Source: an uncultured Verrucomicrobia subdivision 3 bacterium
Lineage (GTDB): Bacteria > Verrucomicrobiota > Verrucomicrobiia > Limisphaerales > DASXHY01
Direction of reading: 5' to 3'
Assembly (NCBI GenBank): GCA_937890005.1
Contig: CALBZA010000033.1
Location: 1 to 62,221, forward strand
Length of the DNA stretch: 62,221 nucleotides
Shown here one piece after another: positions 27,278 through 35,821 of the stretch; the first letter of the stretch is position 1; each line of letters opens with the position of its first letter. The notes beneath the pieces were generated by a model. The model was not told where the DNA came from. It searched no databases and worked only from the letters and a program-made list of their open reading frames with translations. The translations under genes and the position numbers were made by a program.

Positions 27278-28345
27278 ATGTCATCCGATCGAAACATCGA
27301 GAAACTGTTGCGTGCCTTGCGAAAGCGGCGCGCGGATGCGCATGAACGGATGGACCTGCATCCGGCGAACCGGCGACTTCTCCATGCCGAGGTGAGGAAA
27401 GTGCATGCGGCGCCCAGGCAATCTCGGCCTGCGCGCTGGGTTTATTGGGTTGCCCCGGTGTTTGGAATGCTTGTCGTAATGGCGTTGCTCGGAGCACTGA
27501 TTCTTCCGAGATTTTCAAACACGAAGCACCAAACTGAAATGGCTCTTTCATCAGAAAAGGAACGTAAAGACATGGAGCCAGTCGCGTCGGCGTCATCCGC
27601 GTTGAGCGCGCCAACCGAAAACATGGGCGATATCGATCGTTTCGCAGGCCGGGATGTTTCACCCAGTTCACCGGCGATCGCAGATGAAGAGCGGGCGCCA
27701 CAACAGACGGGGCAGTCGGAGGGATACGTCGTTGGCGATGATCAGCAAGAGCTTTCCACCTTCGCGAAAAACAAACCACACGCGGAGACTGACAAACAGG
27801 CGGCATCTGGTGTTCTTCCCTCGCACGAGGCTTTCCTCATGGTCGGACGCTCACTGCCAGAGGTATTGGAGGTTTCCGGGCCGGCTTTGATGTTTTTTCA
27901 AAGGGTGTCGAGTGACGCGAACAAAGAGAGCGCCGAGCCTGCGATTCTTTTCAGATTCGAACTGCGTCAAACTGCGTCCAACCTGCTGGTGATTGATGGC
28001 GATGGGTCAATATACGCTTCCAGGGAAGTGGGGAAAACCGAAATGCTCGCCGGTGGAAGGAGCGCCCGTCGCGAGTCATTTGTTAATAGGTCAGAGGCAA
28101 CTTCTGCGGGCGACCGGATTGAGCTTCTTTCTTTTGAAGTTTCGGGAACGAATCGGACGTTGAGTCAACCGGTTGTTTTCAATGGAACTCTGTTTTCATC
28201 TTCGAATTCCCTGACCCGATTTGGAGGCGGCACCGGAACGACGGTTGCGAATGTTAGCGGGACGGCAGTGGTGGGAAGCAGTGTGCTTTCGGTGGAGGCG
28301 ATCCAGTTTCAGACGAATGGGACGTTTCCAAACACGAATAAGTGA
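27278..28345 (+). CDS. Single-pass membrane protein, possible sigma-factor regulator
   Basis: A 355-residue protein with a cytoplasmic basic N-terminus (LRALRKRRADAHERMDLHPANRR, ~residues 8-30), one transmembrane helix (VYWVAPVFGMLVVMALLGALIL, about 50-71) and a long extracytoplasmic part without obvious domains. The position directly after an ECF sigma gene suggests an anti-sigma or sensor role. The zinc-binding His-x3-Cys-x2-Cys motif of ZAS anti-sigma factors is absent, so the link rests on context alone. Confidence 0.6.
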   Translation: MSSDRNIEKLLRALRKRRADAHERMDLHPANRRLLHAEVRKVHAAPRQSRPARWVYWVAPVFGMLVVMALLGALILPRFSNTKHQTEMALSSEKERKDMEPVASASSALSAPTENMGDIDRFAGRDVSPSSPAIADEERAPQQTGQSEGYVVGDDQQELSTFAKNKPHAETDKQAASGVLPSHEAFLMVGRSLPEVLEVSGPALMFFQRVSSDANKESAEPAILFRFELRQTASNLLVIDGDGSIYASREVGKTEMLAGGRSARRESFVNRSEATSAGDRIELLSFEVSGTNRTLSQPVVFNGTLFSSSNSLTRFGGGTGTTVANVSGTAVVGSSVLSVEAIQFQTNGTFPNTNK

Positions 28346-28454
28346 GCGTCACTCGCAGCATGAGCGACCGTGAAAGCTGCCGAGGGGCCCTTGCCGGGGA
28401 AGTTTACGGATGGTAGTTTCACCCACCTATTTTGCGATTTCGGAAACAATAATT

Positions 28455-29174
28455 ATGAAAACGACCTCTCTTCTGTTACTCGCGACAGCCCTCACCGCAA
28501 GTGTTGCCAACGCTGCGGACATCACTGGCACCGTTAAGCTGAGCGGCACTCCTCCAGAGGAACGGCCGATCAAGCCGCTCAAAGACGATGTCGCCTGCGG
28601 CAAGCTCGTCTCTGAGGTTCCCACCACGAAATTCTATGTGACCGGTCCGAACAAGGAACTCGCGGACGTCGTCGTGATGCTGAAGGGAGTGACTGGAAAA
28701 TCGACTGGTGCTTCGGCCAAGCCCGCGGTGCTTGACCAGAAAGGCTGCCTGTACGTCCCGCAGATTCTCGCGATCCAGACCGGCCAGAAGCTGGTGGTGA
28801 AGAATTCGGATCCGGCGTTGCACAACGTTCACGCCAATCCGACTGCGGACAAGAACTCTTCTGCAAACGCCGGCAAGTTGAACAGAGCCCAGATGGCCGG
28901 AGGCCCGGACCTCGACTTCACCTTTCCTGCTGCGGAGAACTTTCTGAAGTTCCAGTGCGATGTGCATCCGTGGATGTTTGCGTGGGTGACTGTCGTGGAC
29001 AGCCCATATTTCGCTGTGACTGACAAGGACGGCAAGTTCACGATCAAGGACGTTCCGCCTGGCAAATACACGGTGACGGCACTGCATCGCAAAGCTGCCC
29101 TGACCGGCGTGGACAAGGAAGTTGAAGTTAAGGAAGACGGCGCCACCGTCGATTTCACGCTCGAAGTGAAATAG
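28455..29174 (+). CDS. Exported cupredoxin-like protein with carboxypeptidase-regulatory-like tail
   Basis: A 239-residue secreted protein, signal peptide 1-20 (MKTTSLLLLATALTASVANA). A cupredoxin fold follows with likely type 1 copper ligands: His123 or His126 in ALHNVHAN, then Cys168, His171 and Met174 in FQCDVHPWMF. The last 60 residues (DGKFTIKDVPPGKYTVTALH) look like a carboxypeptidase-regulatory-like beta domain. A copper electron carrier or copper chaperone for the following oxidase is a reasonable inference. It precedes ctaA, with a terminator between. Confidence 0.75.
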   Translation: MKTTSLLLLATALTASVANAADITGTVKLSGTPPEERPIKPLKDDVACGKLVSEVPTTKFYVTGPNKELADVVVMLKGVTGKSTGASAKPAVLDQKGCLYVPQILAIQTGQKLVVKNSDPALHNVHANPTADKNSSANAGKLNRAQMAGGPDLDFTFPAAENFLKFQCDVHPWMFAWVTVVDSPYFAVTDKDGKFTIKDVPPGKYTVTALHRKAALTGVDKEVEVKEDGATVDFTLEVK

Positions 29175-29188
29175 ATTTCACCCAATCG

Positions 29189-29228
29189 AAACCGCTGCGG
29201 GTCAATGCTCGCAGCGGTTTCTTTTTTG
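29189..29228 (+). terminator. Intrinsic terminator after the cupredoxin-like gene
   Basis: An 11-base stem, AAACCGCTGCG (29189-29199) with CGCAGCGGTTT (29210-29220), a 10-base loop, then C and six Ts. It ends only five bases before the ctaA start, so ctaA either depends on read-through or has a promoter inside this stretch. Confidence 0.85.
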
Positions 29229-29232
29229 ACCC

Positions 29233-30498
29233 ATGTCCGCCGCCACCCAACGACATCAGACCTGGCTCCATCGCTTCGCGACGCTCACGAGTGCGTCCAC
29301 GCTTGTGTTGGTCGCAATCGGCGGGCTTGTTACCAGCCATGGGGTGGGAATGGCGGTGCCGGACTGGCCGACGAGTTACGGTTACAACATGTTCGCCCTG
29401 CCGTTCTCGATCTGGTTCACGGGCGGTGTGTTTCACGAGCACACGCATCGACAATGGGCGTCGATCGTGGGCGTGCTGGTAGTGATCTTGGCGCGATGGT
29501 TGGGAGGCGAGCGGTCCCGCAAGCCGATCATGATTGTGGGAGCGGTCGAACTGGCGGCGGGGATTGCGTTGCGCTTTGCAGGGGATGAATGGCGCGGGGC
29601 GGGGGGATTTCTTGCAGGCATTGGCGGCGTGGTGCTGCTGGCGGGAATCGCCTGGTTCAAAAATCCGGCAGCGCCCAAGCCACTTCCGGCAATGGGCTGG
29701 TGGGCGTTCTGGCTGGTTCAGGTGCAGGGATTGCTTGGAGGGTTGCGAGTGGTTCTGGATGCGCACGAAGTTGCTGGCATCAAAATGGGGTTGATCTTCG
29801 GAATTTTTCACGCCTGTCTCGCGCAGGCATTCTTCGTTCTGCTGTGCGCGATCGCGCTGTTCACGAGCGGAATGTGGAGACGATTTGTCGAACAGAGAAA
29901 CAGCTTCGCTGCGGCTGGTGAAGGTCCGGGTTCCAGCAACAGACTGCAATTGATGATTCTCGGAACCACGATCCTGATTTTCGTTCAGTTGATGATTGGT
30001 GCGACCATGCGACATCAGCATGCGGGTCTGGCGATCTGGGATTTTCCGCTCGCGCACGGCGAACTCTGGCCTGCAACTGATGCCGAATCGATCCAGCGGT
30101 ACAATCAACAACGTGTCGAAATTTCTGCCGTGGATCCGATCACCGCTTTTCACGTGCAGCTTCAGATGATTCACCGGTTGGTTGCGGTTGCGATCCTTGT
30201 GCTCGTTTCCTTTTGCTGCTGGAAAGTTCTTCGGCAGTTCGCGGGAAAGAGCGTCGTGCGCCGGTTTGCGATCGTCTGGGCCGTGTTGATTGTCGTGCAG
30301 GTTGGACTGGGGGCGTGGACTGTCTTATCTCACAAGGCTGCTGATATTGCGACAGCTCATGTTGTTGTAGGCGTACTTTCTCTGGCCACAGGAAGTTCGC
30401 TGTGTATATTCACTGCCCGAAACCCTGTTTCTTCGCCGCGCGCTGCTGCTGTTTCAGCTCGTGAGACAGCCGAGGCTGCTGCCTTGAAACAGTCCTGA
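29233..30498 (+). CDS. ctaA: Heme A synthase (COX15/CtaA family)
   Basis: A 421-residue membrane enzyme that oxidises the C8 methyl of heme O to the formyl group of heme A. It has about eight transmembrane helices. Expected heme-binding histidines are seen in FHEHTHRQWAS, GIFHACLAQAFF, QLQMIHRLVAV and DIATAHVVVGV. It is longer than many bacterial CtaA because of linkers between the two four-helix halves. Three bases separate its stop from the heme O synthase ATG region, so the two are an operon. Confidence 0.9.
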   Translation: MSAATQRHQTWLHRFATLTSASTLVLVAIGGLVTSHGVGMAVPDWPTSYGYNMFALPFSIWFTGGVFHEHTHRQWASIVGVLVVILARWLGGERSRKPIMIVGAVELAAGIALRFAGDEWRGAGGFLAGIGGVVLLAGIAWFKNPAAPKPLPAMGWWAFWLVQVQGLLGGLRVVLDAHEVAGIKMGLIFGIFHACLAQAFFVLLCAIALFTSGMWRRFVEQRNSFAAAGEGPGSSNRLQLMILGTTILIFVQLMIGATMRHQHAGLAIWDFPLAHGELWPATDAESIQRYNQQRVEISAVDPITAFHVQLQMIHRLVAVAILVLVSFCCWKVLRQFAGKSVVRRFAIVWAVLIVVQVGLGAWTVLSHKAADIATAHVVVGVLSLATGSSLCIFTARNPVSSPRAAAVSARETAEAAALKQS

Positions 30499-30503
30499 CG
30501 TTG

Positions 30504-31406
30504 ATGAATGCGACTGCACAGTCTTTGAATGAAGTGGCGCCGGCGGAAAAAAGCTGGTTCGCCGTCTATGCCGATTTGATCAAGGCGCGGCTGACATTTC
30601 TGGTGGTGCTGACAACGCTGGTTGGCTTTTACGTCGGATACCAGGGACCGGTCAATTACGCATTGATGATAAACACCGTGCTTGGAACCGCACTGGTTGC
30701 CAGCGGTGCCGCGGCATTGAATCAGTTGTTCGAACGCGAACACGACGCGAAGATGCGTCGCACCCGGAATCGTCCGCTTCCGTCGGGACGGCTTCAACCA
30801 ACAACGGTGATGGTGTTCGGTGGCGTGTGTGGTTGCGCCGGGCTGCTCTATCTCGCGCTCGCTGTGAATCTCACGACCAGCGTCATCGGTGCGGTTTCAT
30901 TGCTCAGCTACCTTTTCATTTATACGCCGCTCAAACGAATCACCTGGTTGAACACCGCGATTGGGGCCATTCCAGGCGCGTTGCCGCCGTTGATGGGCTG
31001 GACCGGTGCGCGGGGTGAACTCAGCGCCGAGGGGTGGGCGTTGTTCGCGATTCTGGCGTTCTGGCAACTGCCGCACTTTCTCGCGATTGCATGGATTTAT
31101 CGCGACGAATACGCGAAGGCTGGATTCAAAATGTTGCCGGTGATTGATCCCGACGGTCGTCGGACGGCGCGCCAGGCCGTGAGCCATACGCTTGGATTGC
31201 TGCCAATCAGCCTGTGCCCGTTTCTGTTTCATCTCACGGGGACGGTTTACCTGATCGGAGCTCTTGTCCTGGGCGCGGCGTTTCTTTGGTTTGCAATTCA
31301 GTTTGCGCGGCATCTGACAGTGCCGCGCGCGAGACAGCTGTTTTATGTTTCGATCCTGTACCTTCCACTTCTCCTGACGGTGATGGTGTTGGACAAGATG
31401 AAGTGA
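30504..31406 (+). CDS. ctaB: Protoheme IX farnesyltransferase (heme O synthase)
   Basis: A 300-residue UbiA-type prenyltransferase that adds farnesyl to heme B to give heme O. It has the first Asp-rich site in NQLFEREHDAKMRRTRNRPL (the N-x3-E/D-x3-D-x2-M-x-R-T-x2-R-P-L motif), GxxxxxLPPLMGW, and the second site around WIYRDEYAKAGFKMLP. Nine transmembrane helices are likely. I use ATG 30504; a TTG at 30501 only adds one residue. It follows ctaA closely. Confidence 0.95.
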   Translation: MNATAQSLNEVAPAEKSWFAVYADLIKARLTFLVVLTTLVGFYVGYQGPVNYALMINTVLGTALVASGAAALNQLFEREHDAKMRRTRNRPLPSGRLQPTTVMVFGGVCGCAGLLYLALAVNLTTSVIGAVSLLSYLFIYTPLKRITWLNTAIGAIPGALPPLMGWTGARGELSAEGWALFAILAFWQLPHFLAIAWIYRDEYAKAGFKMLPVIDPDGRRTARQAVSHTLGLLPISLCPFLFHLTGTVYLIGALVLGAAFLWFAIQFARHLTVPRARQLFYVSILYLPLLLTVMVLDKMK

Positions 31407-31417
31407 TGAACAATATC

Positions 31418-31450
31418 AGGCGACTCTGCCGTTGACACAGAAAGTCGCCT
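31418..31450 (+). other. Stem-loop between ctaB and ctaD
   Basis: Arms AGGCGACT (31418-31425) and AGTCGCCT (31443-31450) with inner CTG/CAG pairing form a stable hairpin. No T-run follows, so it may be an mRNA-processing or stability element rather than a terminator. A TTGACT hexamer at 31455-31460 follows, without a clear -10. Confidence 0.55.
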
Positions 31451-31539
31451 CAAGTTGACTAAACCGGATTTTACTCCTGTTGGCCAAAAAACGGTCAGTC
31501 CTTTTGTCCGACAGCTTTTTTATTTAGAAACGAACGAAC

Positions 31540-33387
31540 ATGCAGGCAACGCACGCAGCTTCACACGCAGACGTTCACCACGACCATGACCACGATCTGG
31601 GGTTCTGGCGGAAGTACGTCTTCTCGATCGATCATAAGGTCATCGGCATCCAGTACGGCTTGACCGCGCTGGCCTTCCTGCTCTTCGGCTTCTTCCTGAT
31701 GCTGATGATGCGCTGGCAGATTGCGAAGCCGGGCCAGCCGATTCCGATTGTCGGACCGCTGCTCGAGGCGGTGCTGGGTCAGGTGGCGGCGAAAGGGATC
31801 ATGTCGCCCGATCTCTACAACTCCTTCGGCGCAATGCACGGAACCATCATGGTGTTCCTCGCAATCGTTCCTCTGGCATCGGGTGCTTTCGGCAATTACC
31901 TCGTTCCGCTGCAGGTTGGCGCCAACGACATGGCCTTCCCACGGCTCAACATGGTGAGCTACCAGTTCTATTTCTTCGGCGGCATCATCATGTTCGCGAG
32001 CTTCTTCATCCCGGGAGGTGCGGCTCAGGCGGGATGGACCTCTTATGCGCCCCTGTCTCTTGCGATACCGACTGACGGCCAGACGTTCTGGCTGTTGGGC
32101 ATGGTGTTCCTGATCACTTCCTCATTGCTCGGTTCGGCGAACATCATTGTCACGATTGTTCAATTGCGTGCACCGGGCCTCACGTGGATGCGGCTTCCGT
32201 TCTTTGTCTGGGCCCAGTTCGTTGCTTCGTTCCTTCTGTTGCTGGCGTTCCCGCCGCTCGAAGCCGCGGGCATCATGCAGCTGATGGACAAGGTGGCGGG
32301 CACCAGCATGTTCCTCCCGTCCGGCCTCGCCGTGGGCGGGCCGCTGGACAATGTGAGCGGTGGCGGCAGTCCGCTGCTCTGGCAGCATCTGTTCTGGTTC
32401 CTGGCACATCCTGAAGTGTACGTTCTCATCCTGCCGGCAATGGGCATCATTTCGGAAATCATCGCCAACAACACCCGCAAGCCGCTCTGGGGATATCGTT
32501 CGCTCGTTTACGCTTCGCTGGGACTCGGCTTCATGTCGTTCATCGTCTGGGCGCATCATATGTATCTGACCGGCATGGGCACGGTGATCGCCACGTTCTT
32601 CCAGACGACAACGATGATCATCTCCATTCCGTCGGTGATCATTCTCACGTGTCTGCTGATTTCGCTGTGGGGCGGATCGATTCGCTTCAATACGCCGATG
32701 CTCTTCTCGCTGGCGTTTCTTCCGATGTTCGGCATCGGCGGATTGACGGGCTTGCCGCTGGGATTCAGCGCGAGTGACATTCACCTGCACGACACGTATT
32801 ACGTGATCGCGCATTTCCATTACGTGGTGGCACCCGGAACGATCTTCGCGCTCTTCGCGGGCATCTATTTCTGGTACCCGAAACTGACCGGCCGCATGAT
32901 GAATGAATTCTGGGGCAAGGTTCACTTCTGGCTGTCGTTCGTGTTCATGAACCTGATCTTCCAGCCGATGTTCGCGCAGGGCATGGCGGGCATGCTGCGG
33001 CGCATGTCGGACGGCGGCGCCAATTACGCGACGTCGGTGCTGGCGAAGTCAGGCGTGGAGGTCACGGGGTCGCTGAGCGACATGATCATTCGCCTGAACA
33101 ACTACATCCTCTGGGCTGCAGTCGGTCTCGCGCTCGCGCAGATTCCGTTCATCATCAATCTCTTTTGGAGCATTAAAAATGGCCAGAAGGTGAAGAATGA
33201 CAATCCGTGGGATGCGACGACCCTTGAATGGCAGACACCGACGCCGCCGCCGCACGGAAACTTCCTGAAGGAACCTTCGGTTTATCGCGGACCGTACGAA
33301 TACAGCCCGCTGGGTGGCAAGGGCAGCGACTTCCTGCCGCAGACGGAACCTGAAGGCGTGGCACAGACTTCTTCAACCAAACACTGA
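31540..33387 (+). CDS. ctaD: Cytochrome c oxidase subunit I
   Basis: A 615-residue catalytic subunit of an A-type heme-copper oxidase. Low-spin heme ligands are His100 (GAMHGTIMVF) and His427; CuB ligands are His290, His339 and His340; the Tyr294 cross-link lies in HPEVY, and His425 (AHFHYVV) binds the high-spin heme. The Glu in HPEVY indicates the D-channel type. A His-rich N-terminus (HADVHHDHDHD) and a soluble C-terminal tail are present. It heads a tight gene run to 36927. Confidence 0.97.
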   Translation: MQATHAASHADVHHDHDHDLGFWRKYVFSIDHKVIGIQYGLTALAFLLFGFFLMLMMRWQIAKPGQPIPIVGPLLEAVLGQVAAKGIMSPDLYNSFGAMHGTIMVFLAIVPLASGAFGNYLVPLQVGANDMAFPRLNMVSYQFYFFGGIIMFASFFIPGGAAQAGWTSYAPLSLAIPTDGQTFWLLGMVFLITSSLLGSANIIVTIVQLRAPGLTWMRLPFFVWAQFVASFLLLLAFPPLEAAGIMQLMDKVAGTSMFLPSGLAVGGPLDNVSGGGSPLLWQHLFWFLAHPEVYVLILPAMGIISEIIANNTRKPLWGYRSLVYASLGLGFMSFIVWAHHMYLTGMGTVIATFFQTTTMIISIPSVIILTCLLISLWGGSIRFNTPMLFSLAFLPMFGIGGLTGLPLGFSASDIHLHDTYYVIAHFHYVVAPGTIFALFAGIYFWYPKLTGRMMNEFWGKVHFWLSFVFMNLIFQPMFAQGMAGMLRRMSDGGANYATSVLAKSGVEVTGSLSDMIIRLNNYILWAAVGLALAQIPFIINLFWSIKNGQKVKNDNPWDATTLEWQTPTPPPHGNFLKEPSVYRGPYEYSPLGGKGSDFLPQTEPEGVAQTSSTKH

Positions 33388-33395
33388 TCAAGCAG

Positions 33396-34253
33396 ATGGA
33401 AATTCCCTACGCAGTCAAACCTCGCCCCGATACGGGTGTCTATAATGCCAAGCTCGGCATGTGGCTGTTCCTGGCGTCTGAAGTCATGCTCTTCGGCGGC
33501 CTGTTCTCCGCTTACATTTTGCTCCGCGTCGGCGCGCCGGAAGGCACGTGGACGCAGGGGTTGCTCGACATCCGGCTGGGAACAATCAACACGGTCATCC
33601 TGGCGTTTTCCGCGGTGACGACGCTCCTGGCCTGGGCGGCTTGCAAGGTGCGCGATTTCGGCAAGTTCAAGATGTGGCACGGACTGACCATCCTGCTCGC
33701 GTTGGTCTTCCTCGGGATCAAATCCTATGAGTATCGCGACAAGTTCAGCCATTTCCAGATCCGCAAGGCCGACGGCACGTATGTGGACGGTCATATCGCC
33801 GGTTCGAAATACGTCGATGCGGCCGGTCAGGAGCGGGAGATTCATCACGGCTTCCGCGGCAAGACGTTTACCGAAGGCGAAAAGGAATTCACCCTGGCGT
33901 CGGTGACCTTGAATGGATATGAGGCGGAGACGCTCAAGGAAATCAACCAGCCGGAGCGCGGGCACAAGCACGAGCACAAGGACATCACGGTTCCGGCCGC
34001 TGAGATCAAGAAGATTGGCAACTACGGTCCGGCGCACAACACGTTCACGGCAATTTACTTCACGATGACCGGCCTGCACGCGTTGCACATTCTGGGTGGC
34101 GTCCTGGTGATCGCCTACTTCTGGGGCCCGGGAAGCAAAATGTGGCACACGGAGCCGGATCGTTTTACGAACCGCATCGAGGTATCCGGACTGTTCTGGC
34201 ATTTCGTGGACCTTGTCTGGATTTTCCTGTTCCCGATTCTTTACCTGACCTGA
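33396..34253 (+). CDS. ctaE: Cytochrome c oxidase subunit III with a large loop insertion
   Basis: A 285-residue membrane subunit. The N-terminal helices start at GMWLFLASEVMLFGGLFSAY and the last helices are HALHILGGVLVIAYFW and the final FWHFVDLVWIFLFP, as in the family. Between them, about residues 112-207 form a charged polar loop (DGTYVDGHIAGSK, GEKEFTLASVTLNGYEAE, RGHKHEHKD) that normal subunits III lack. Start ATG 33396 is eight bases after ctaD. Confidence 0.9.
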   Translation: MEIPYAVKPRPDTGVYNAKLGMWLFLASEVMLFGGLFSAYILLRVGAPEGTWTQGLLDIRLGTINTVILAFSAVTTLLAWAACKVRDFGKFKMWHGLTILLALVFLGIKSYEYRDKFSHFQIRKADGTYVDGHIAGSKYVDAAGQEREIHHGFRGKTFTEGEKEFTLASVTLNGYEAETLKEINQPERGHKHEHKDITVPAAEIKKIGNYGPAHNTFTAIYFTMTGLHALHILGGVLVIAYFWGPGSKMWHTEPDRFTNRIEVSGLFWHFVDLVWIFLFPILYLT

Positions 34254-34260
34254 AAGATTT

Positions 34261-34578
34261 ATGGACGACCTCAAACCTTCAGATCTTGGCAGTTACACGC
34301 GCCGCTGTTTCTACGTGTTCTTCGCGGTCATCTGCGGCACGGCGTTGATGGTGGCGGCTTCGCTGTCACCGATCAGCAGCAGCGGTCTCCGCATCAGCCT
34401 GATCCTGGTGATCGCGGCGGTGAACGCGACGCTGGTGGCGACGTTCCTGATGCACATTGTGACGGAAAAGCGTTTCGTGCTCGTCGTGCTGGCGTTCACC
34501 GCGATTTTCTTTGTGGCGCTGATTGGGTTAAGTTCCTACGCGCAACACGACGTTCCTGCGATCGTCGCGCCGCGTTGA
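34261..34578 (+). CDS. Cytochrome c oxidase subunit IV-like protein
   Basis: A 105-residue protein with three hydrophobic helices (residues ~15-35, 42-64, 72-94), the usual layout of bacterial subunit IV (CyoD/CtaF-like, COX4_pro). The second helix, ILVIAAVNATLVATFLMHI, contains the family's N-A-x-L/A-x-x-x-F-x-M-H pattern. It lies seven bases after subunit III and within the oxidase run, which is the main support. Confidence 0.82.
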   Translation: MDDLKPSDLGSYTRRCFYVFFAVICGTALMVAASLSPISSSGLRISLILVIAAVNATLVATFLMHIVTEKRFVLVVLAFTAIFFVALIGLSSYAQHDVPAIVAPR

Positions 34579-34582
34579 AGTT

Positions 34583-34789
34583 ATGTCACTGAAAGCATTT
34601 CATCTGATTTTTGTCACGGCACTCAGCTCGCTCACGTTCGGCTGTGCGATCTGGAAGTTTGTCTCCTATTCCAGGGAGCACGTGAACGCCGACCTTGTCT
34701 GGGCGATCGCTTCGTTGCTCGCCGGCGTGGCCGTTCTGATTTACGGAAAGTATTTCCTGAAGAAACTGAAGAATGTGAGTTTCCTGTGA
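34583..34789 (+). CDS. Small oxidase-operon membrane protein 1
   Basis: A 68-residue protein with two transmembrane helices (about 5-25 and 38-56) and a basic C-terminus (KYFLKKLKN). It starts five bases after subunit IV and overlaps the next start by four bases (the GTG within its last codons). No family is recognised. Its fixed place inside the operon suggests an accessory or assembly subunit of the oxidase. Confidence 0.65.
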   Translation: MSLKAFHLIFVTALSSLTFGCAIWKFVSYSREHVNADLVWAIASLLAGVAVLIYGKYFLKKLKNVSFL

Positions 34790-35046
34790 GTCACCGCTTT
34801 CACCGAACCTTGAAACTGTTGATCGCGATGGGTGCGATGATGCTGTTGCTGCCGCAGCGCCTTCTGGCGTGCGCGACCTGCTACGGCGAATCGGACGCTC
34901 CGATGGCTCGGGGTGTGACGTTTGCAATTCTGTTTCTTGGGATGGTGATCGCTTCGGTGCTGGCTGGTGTGGTGGCTTTCTTCGTTCATGCGCGCCGGAA
35001 GGCCGCAGCCCAGGGGGGCGCGGTTGTTCCTGCTGAATCCGCTTAA
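34786..35046 (+). CDS. Small oxidase-operon protein 2 with CATCYG motif
   Basis: An 86-residue protein, GTG start, overlapping the previous gene. A hydrophobic signal-like helix (residues ~8-27) is followed by CATCYGESDAPMARG, then a second transmembrane helix (about 45-67) and a basic tail. The Cys-x2-Cys pair would sit in the periplasm, and could bind copper or be redox-active. No annotated family is known to me. Confidence 0.65.
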   Translation: MSHRFHRTLKLLIAMGAMMLLLPQRLLACATCYGESDAPMARGVTFAILFLGMVIASVLAGVVAFFVHARRKAAAQGGAVVPAESA

Positions 35047-35056
35047 TGAGACTTTT

Positions 35057-35821
35057 ATGATGGAGTCGTTCTACAATCTGCTTGGTCTGCCTCAGCTCGC
35101 TTCCGCGAATGGCCGCGGAGTGGACAACCTGATCGTCTATATCCACTTCCTGATGATCGCGCTGTTCGTCGGCTGGCTTTGCTATTTCGCCTACACGCTG
35201 TTCCGATTCCACCAGTCGCGAAACCCGAAGGCGGATCCGGTCGGCGTGCGCAGCCATGTGACCAATTACCTCGAGCTGCTCGTCGCCGGCATCGAAGCCG
35301 CCCTGCTCGTCGGCGTGGCTGTCCCCGTCTGGGCAAAGGCGGTGAACCAGTTTCCAAAGGAAGAGGAATCGACCGTGATTCAGGTGGTGGGCCAGCAGTT
35401 TGCCTGGAATGCCCGCTATGCCGGTCCCGATGGCATCATGGGTCAGCAGGACATGAAGTATGTTGCTGGCGACAATGTGTTCGGCGTCGATCCGAATGAC
35501 CCGAACGGCAAGGACGATGTGCAGGTGCTGAACGAGATTCACGTTCCCGTGAACAAGCCGGTGATCACTTATGTCAGCTCCAAGGATGTGATCCACTCAT
35601 TCAAGATTCCGGCGATGCGCGCGGCGCAGGATGCGATCCCCGGCATGCGCGTTCCAATGTGGTTCAAGCCGATCCGCGAAGGACGTTATCAGGTTTTCTG
35701 CGCCCAGCTTTGTGGAAACGGTCACGCGAACATGGCTCAGGGATTCATCGTTGTGGACAGCCAGGAAGATTATGACAAATGGCTGGAGTCCAAGAGCGGC
35801 GCGGCGACAAGCTTCGAGTAA
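35057..35821 (+). CDS. ctaC: Cytochrome c oxidase subunit II
   Basis: A 254-residue subunit carrying the CuA centre. Two transmembrane helices (about 26-47 and 72-95) precede a periplasmic cupredoxin domain. CuA ligands are His180 (DVIHSF), Cys215, Cys219 (FCAQLCGNGHANM), His223 and Met226; the usual Glu before the second Cys is Gln217, acceptable because it binds through its backbone. No cytochrome c is fused. ATG 35057 (or 35060) is preferred to the open frame from 34967. Placing subunit II after III and IV is unusual. Confidence 0.95.
   Translation: MMESFYNLLGLPQLASANGRGVDNLIVYIHFLMIALFVGWLCYFAYTLFRFHQSRNPKADPVGVRSHVTNYLELLVAGIEAALLVGVAVPVWAKAVNQFPKEEESTVIQVVGQQFAWNARYAGPDGIMGQQDMKYVAGDNVFGVDPNDPNGKDDVQVLNEIHVPVNKPVITYVSSKDVIHSFKIPAMRAAQDAIPGMRVPMWFKPIREGRYQVFCAQLCGNGHANMAQGFIVVDSQEDYDKWLESKSGAATSFE

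Noticed and set aside
34967..35056. 30-residue N-terminal extension of cytochrome oxidase subunit II
   Set aside because: It overlaps the preceding small gene and lacks a signal or helix pattern; ATG 35057 suits the family.
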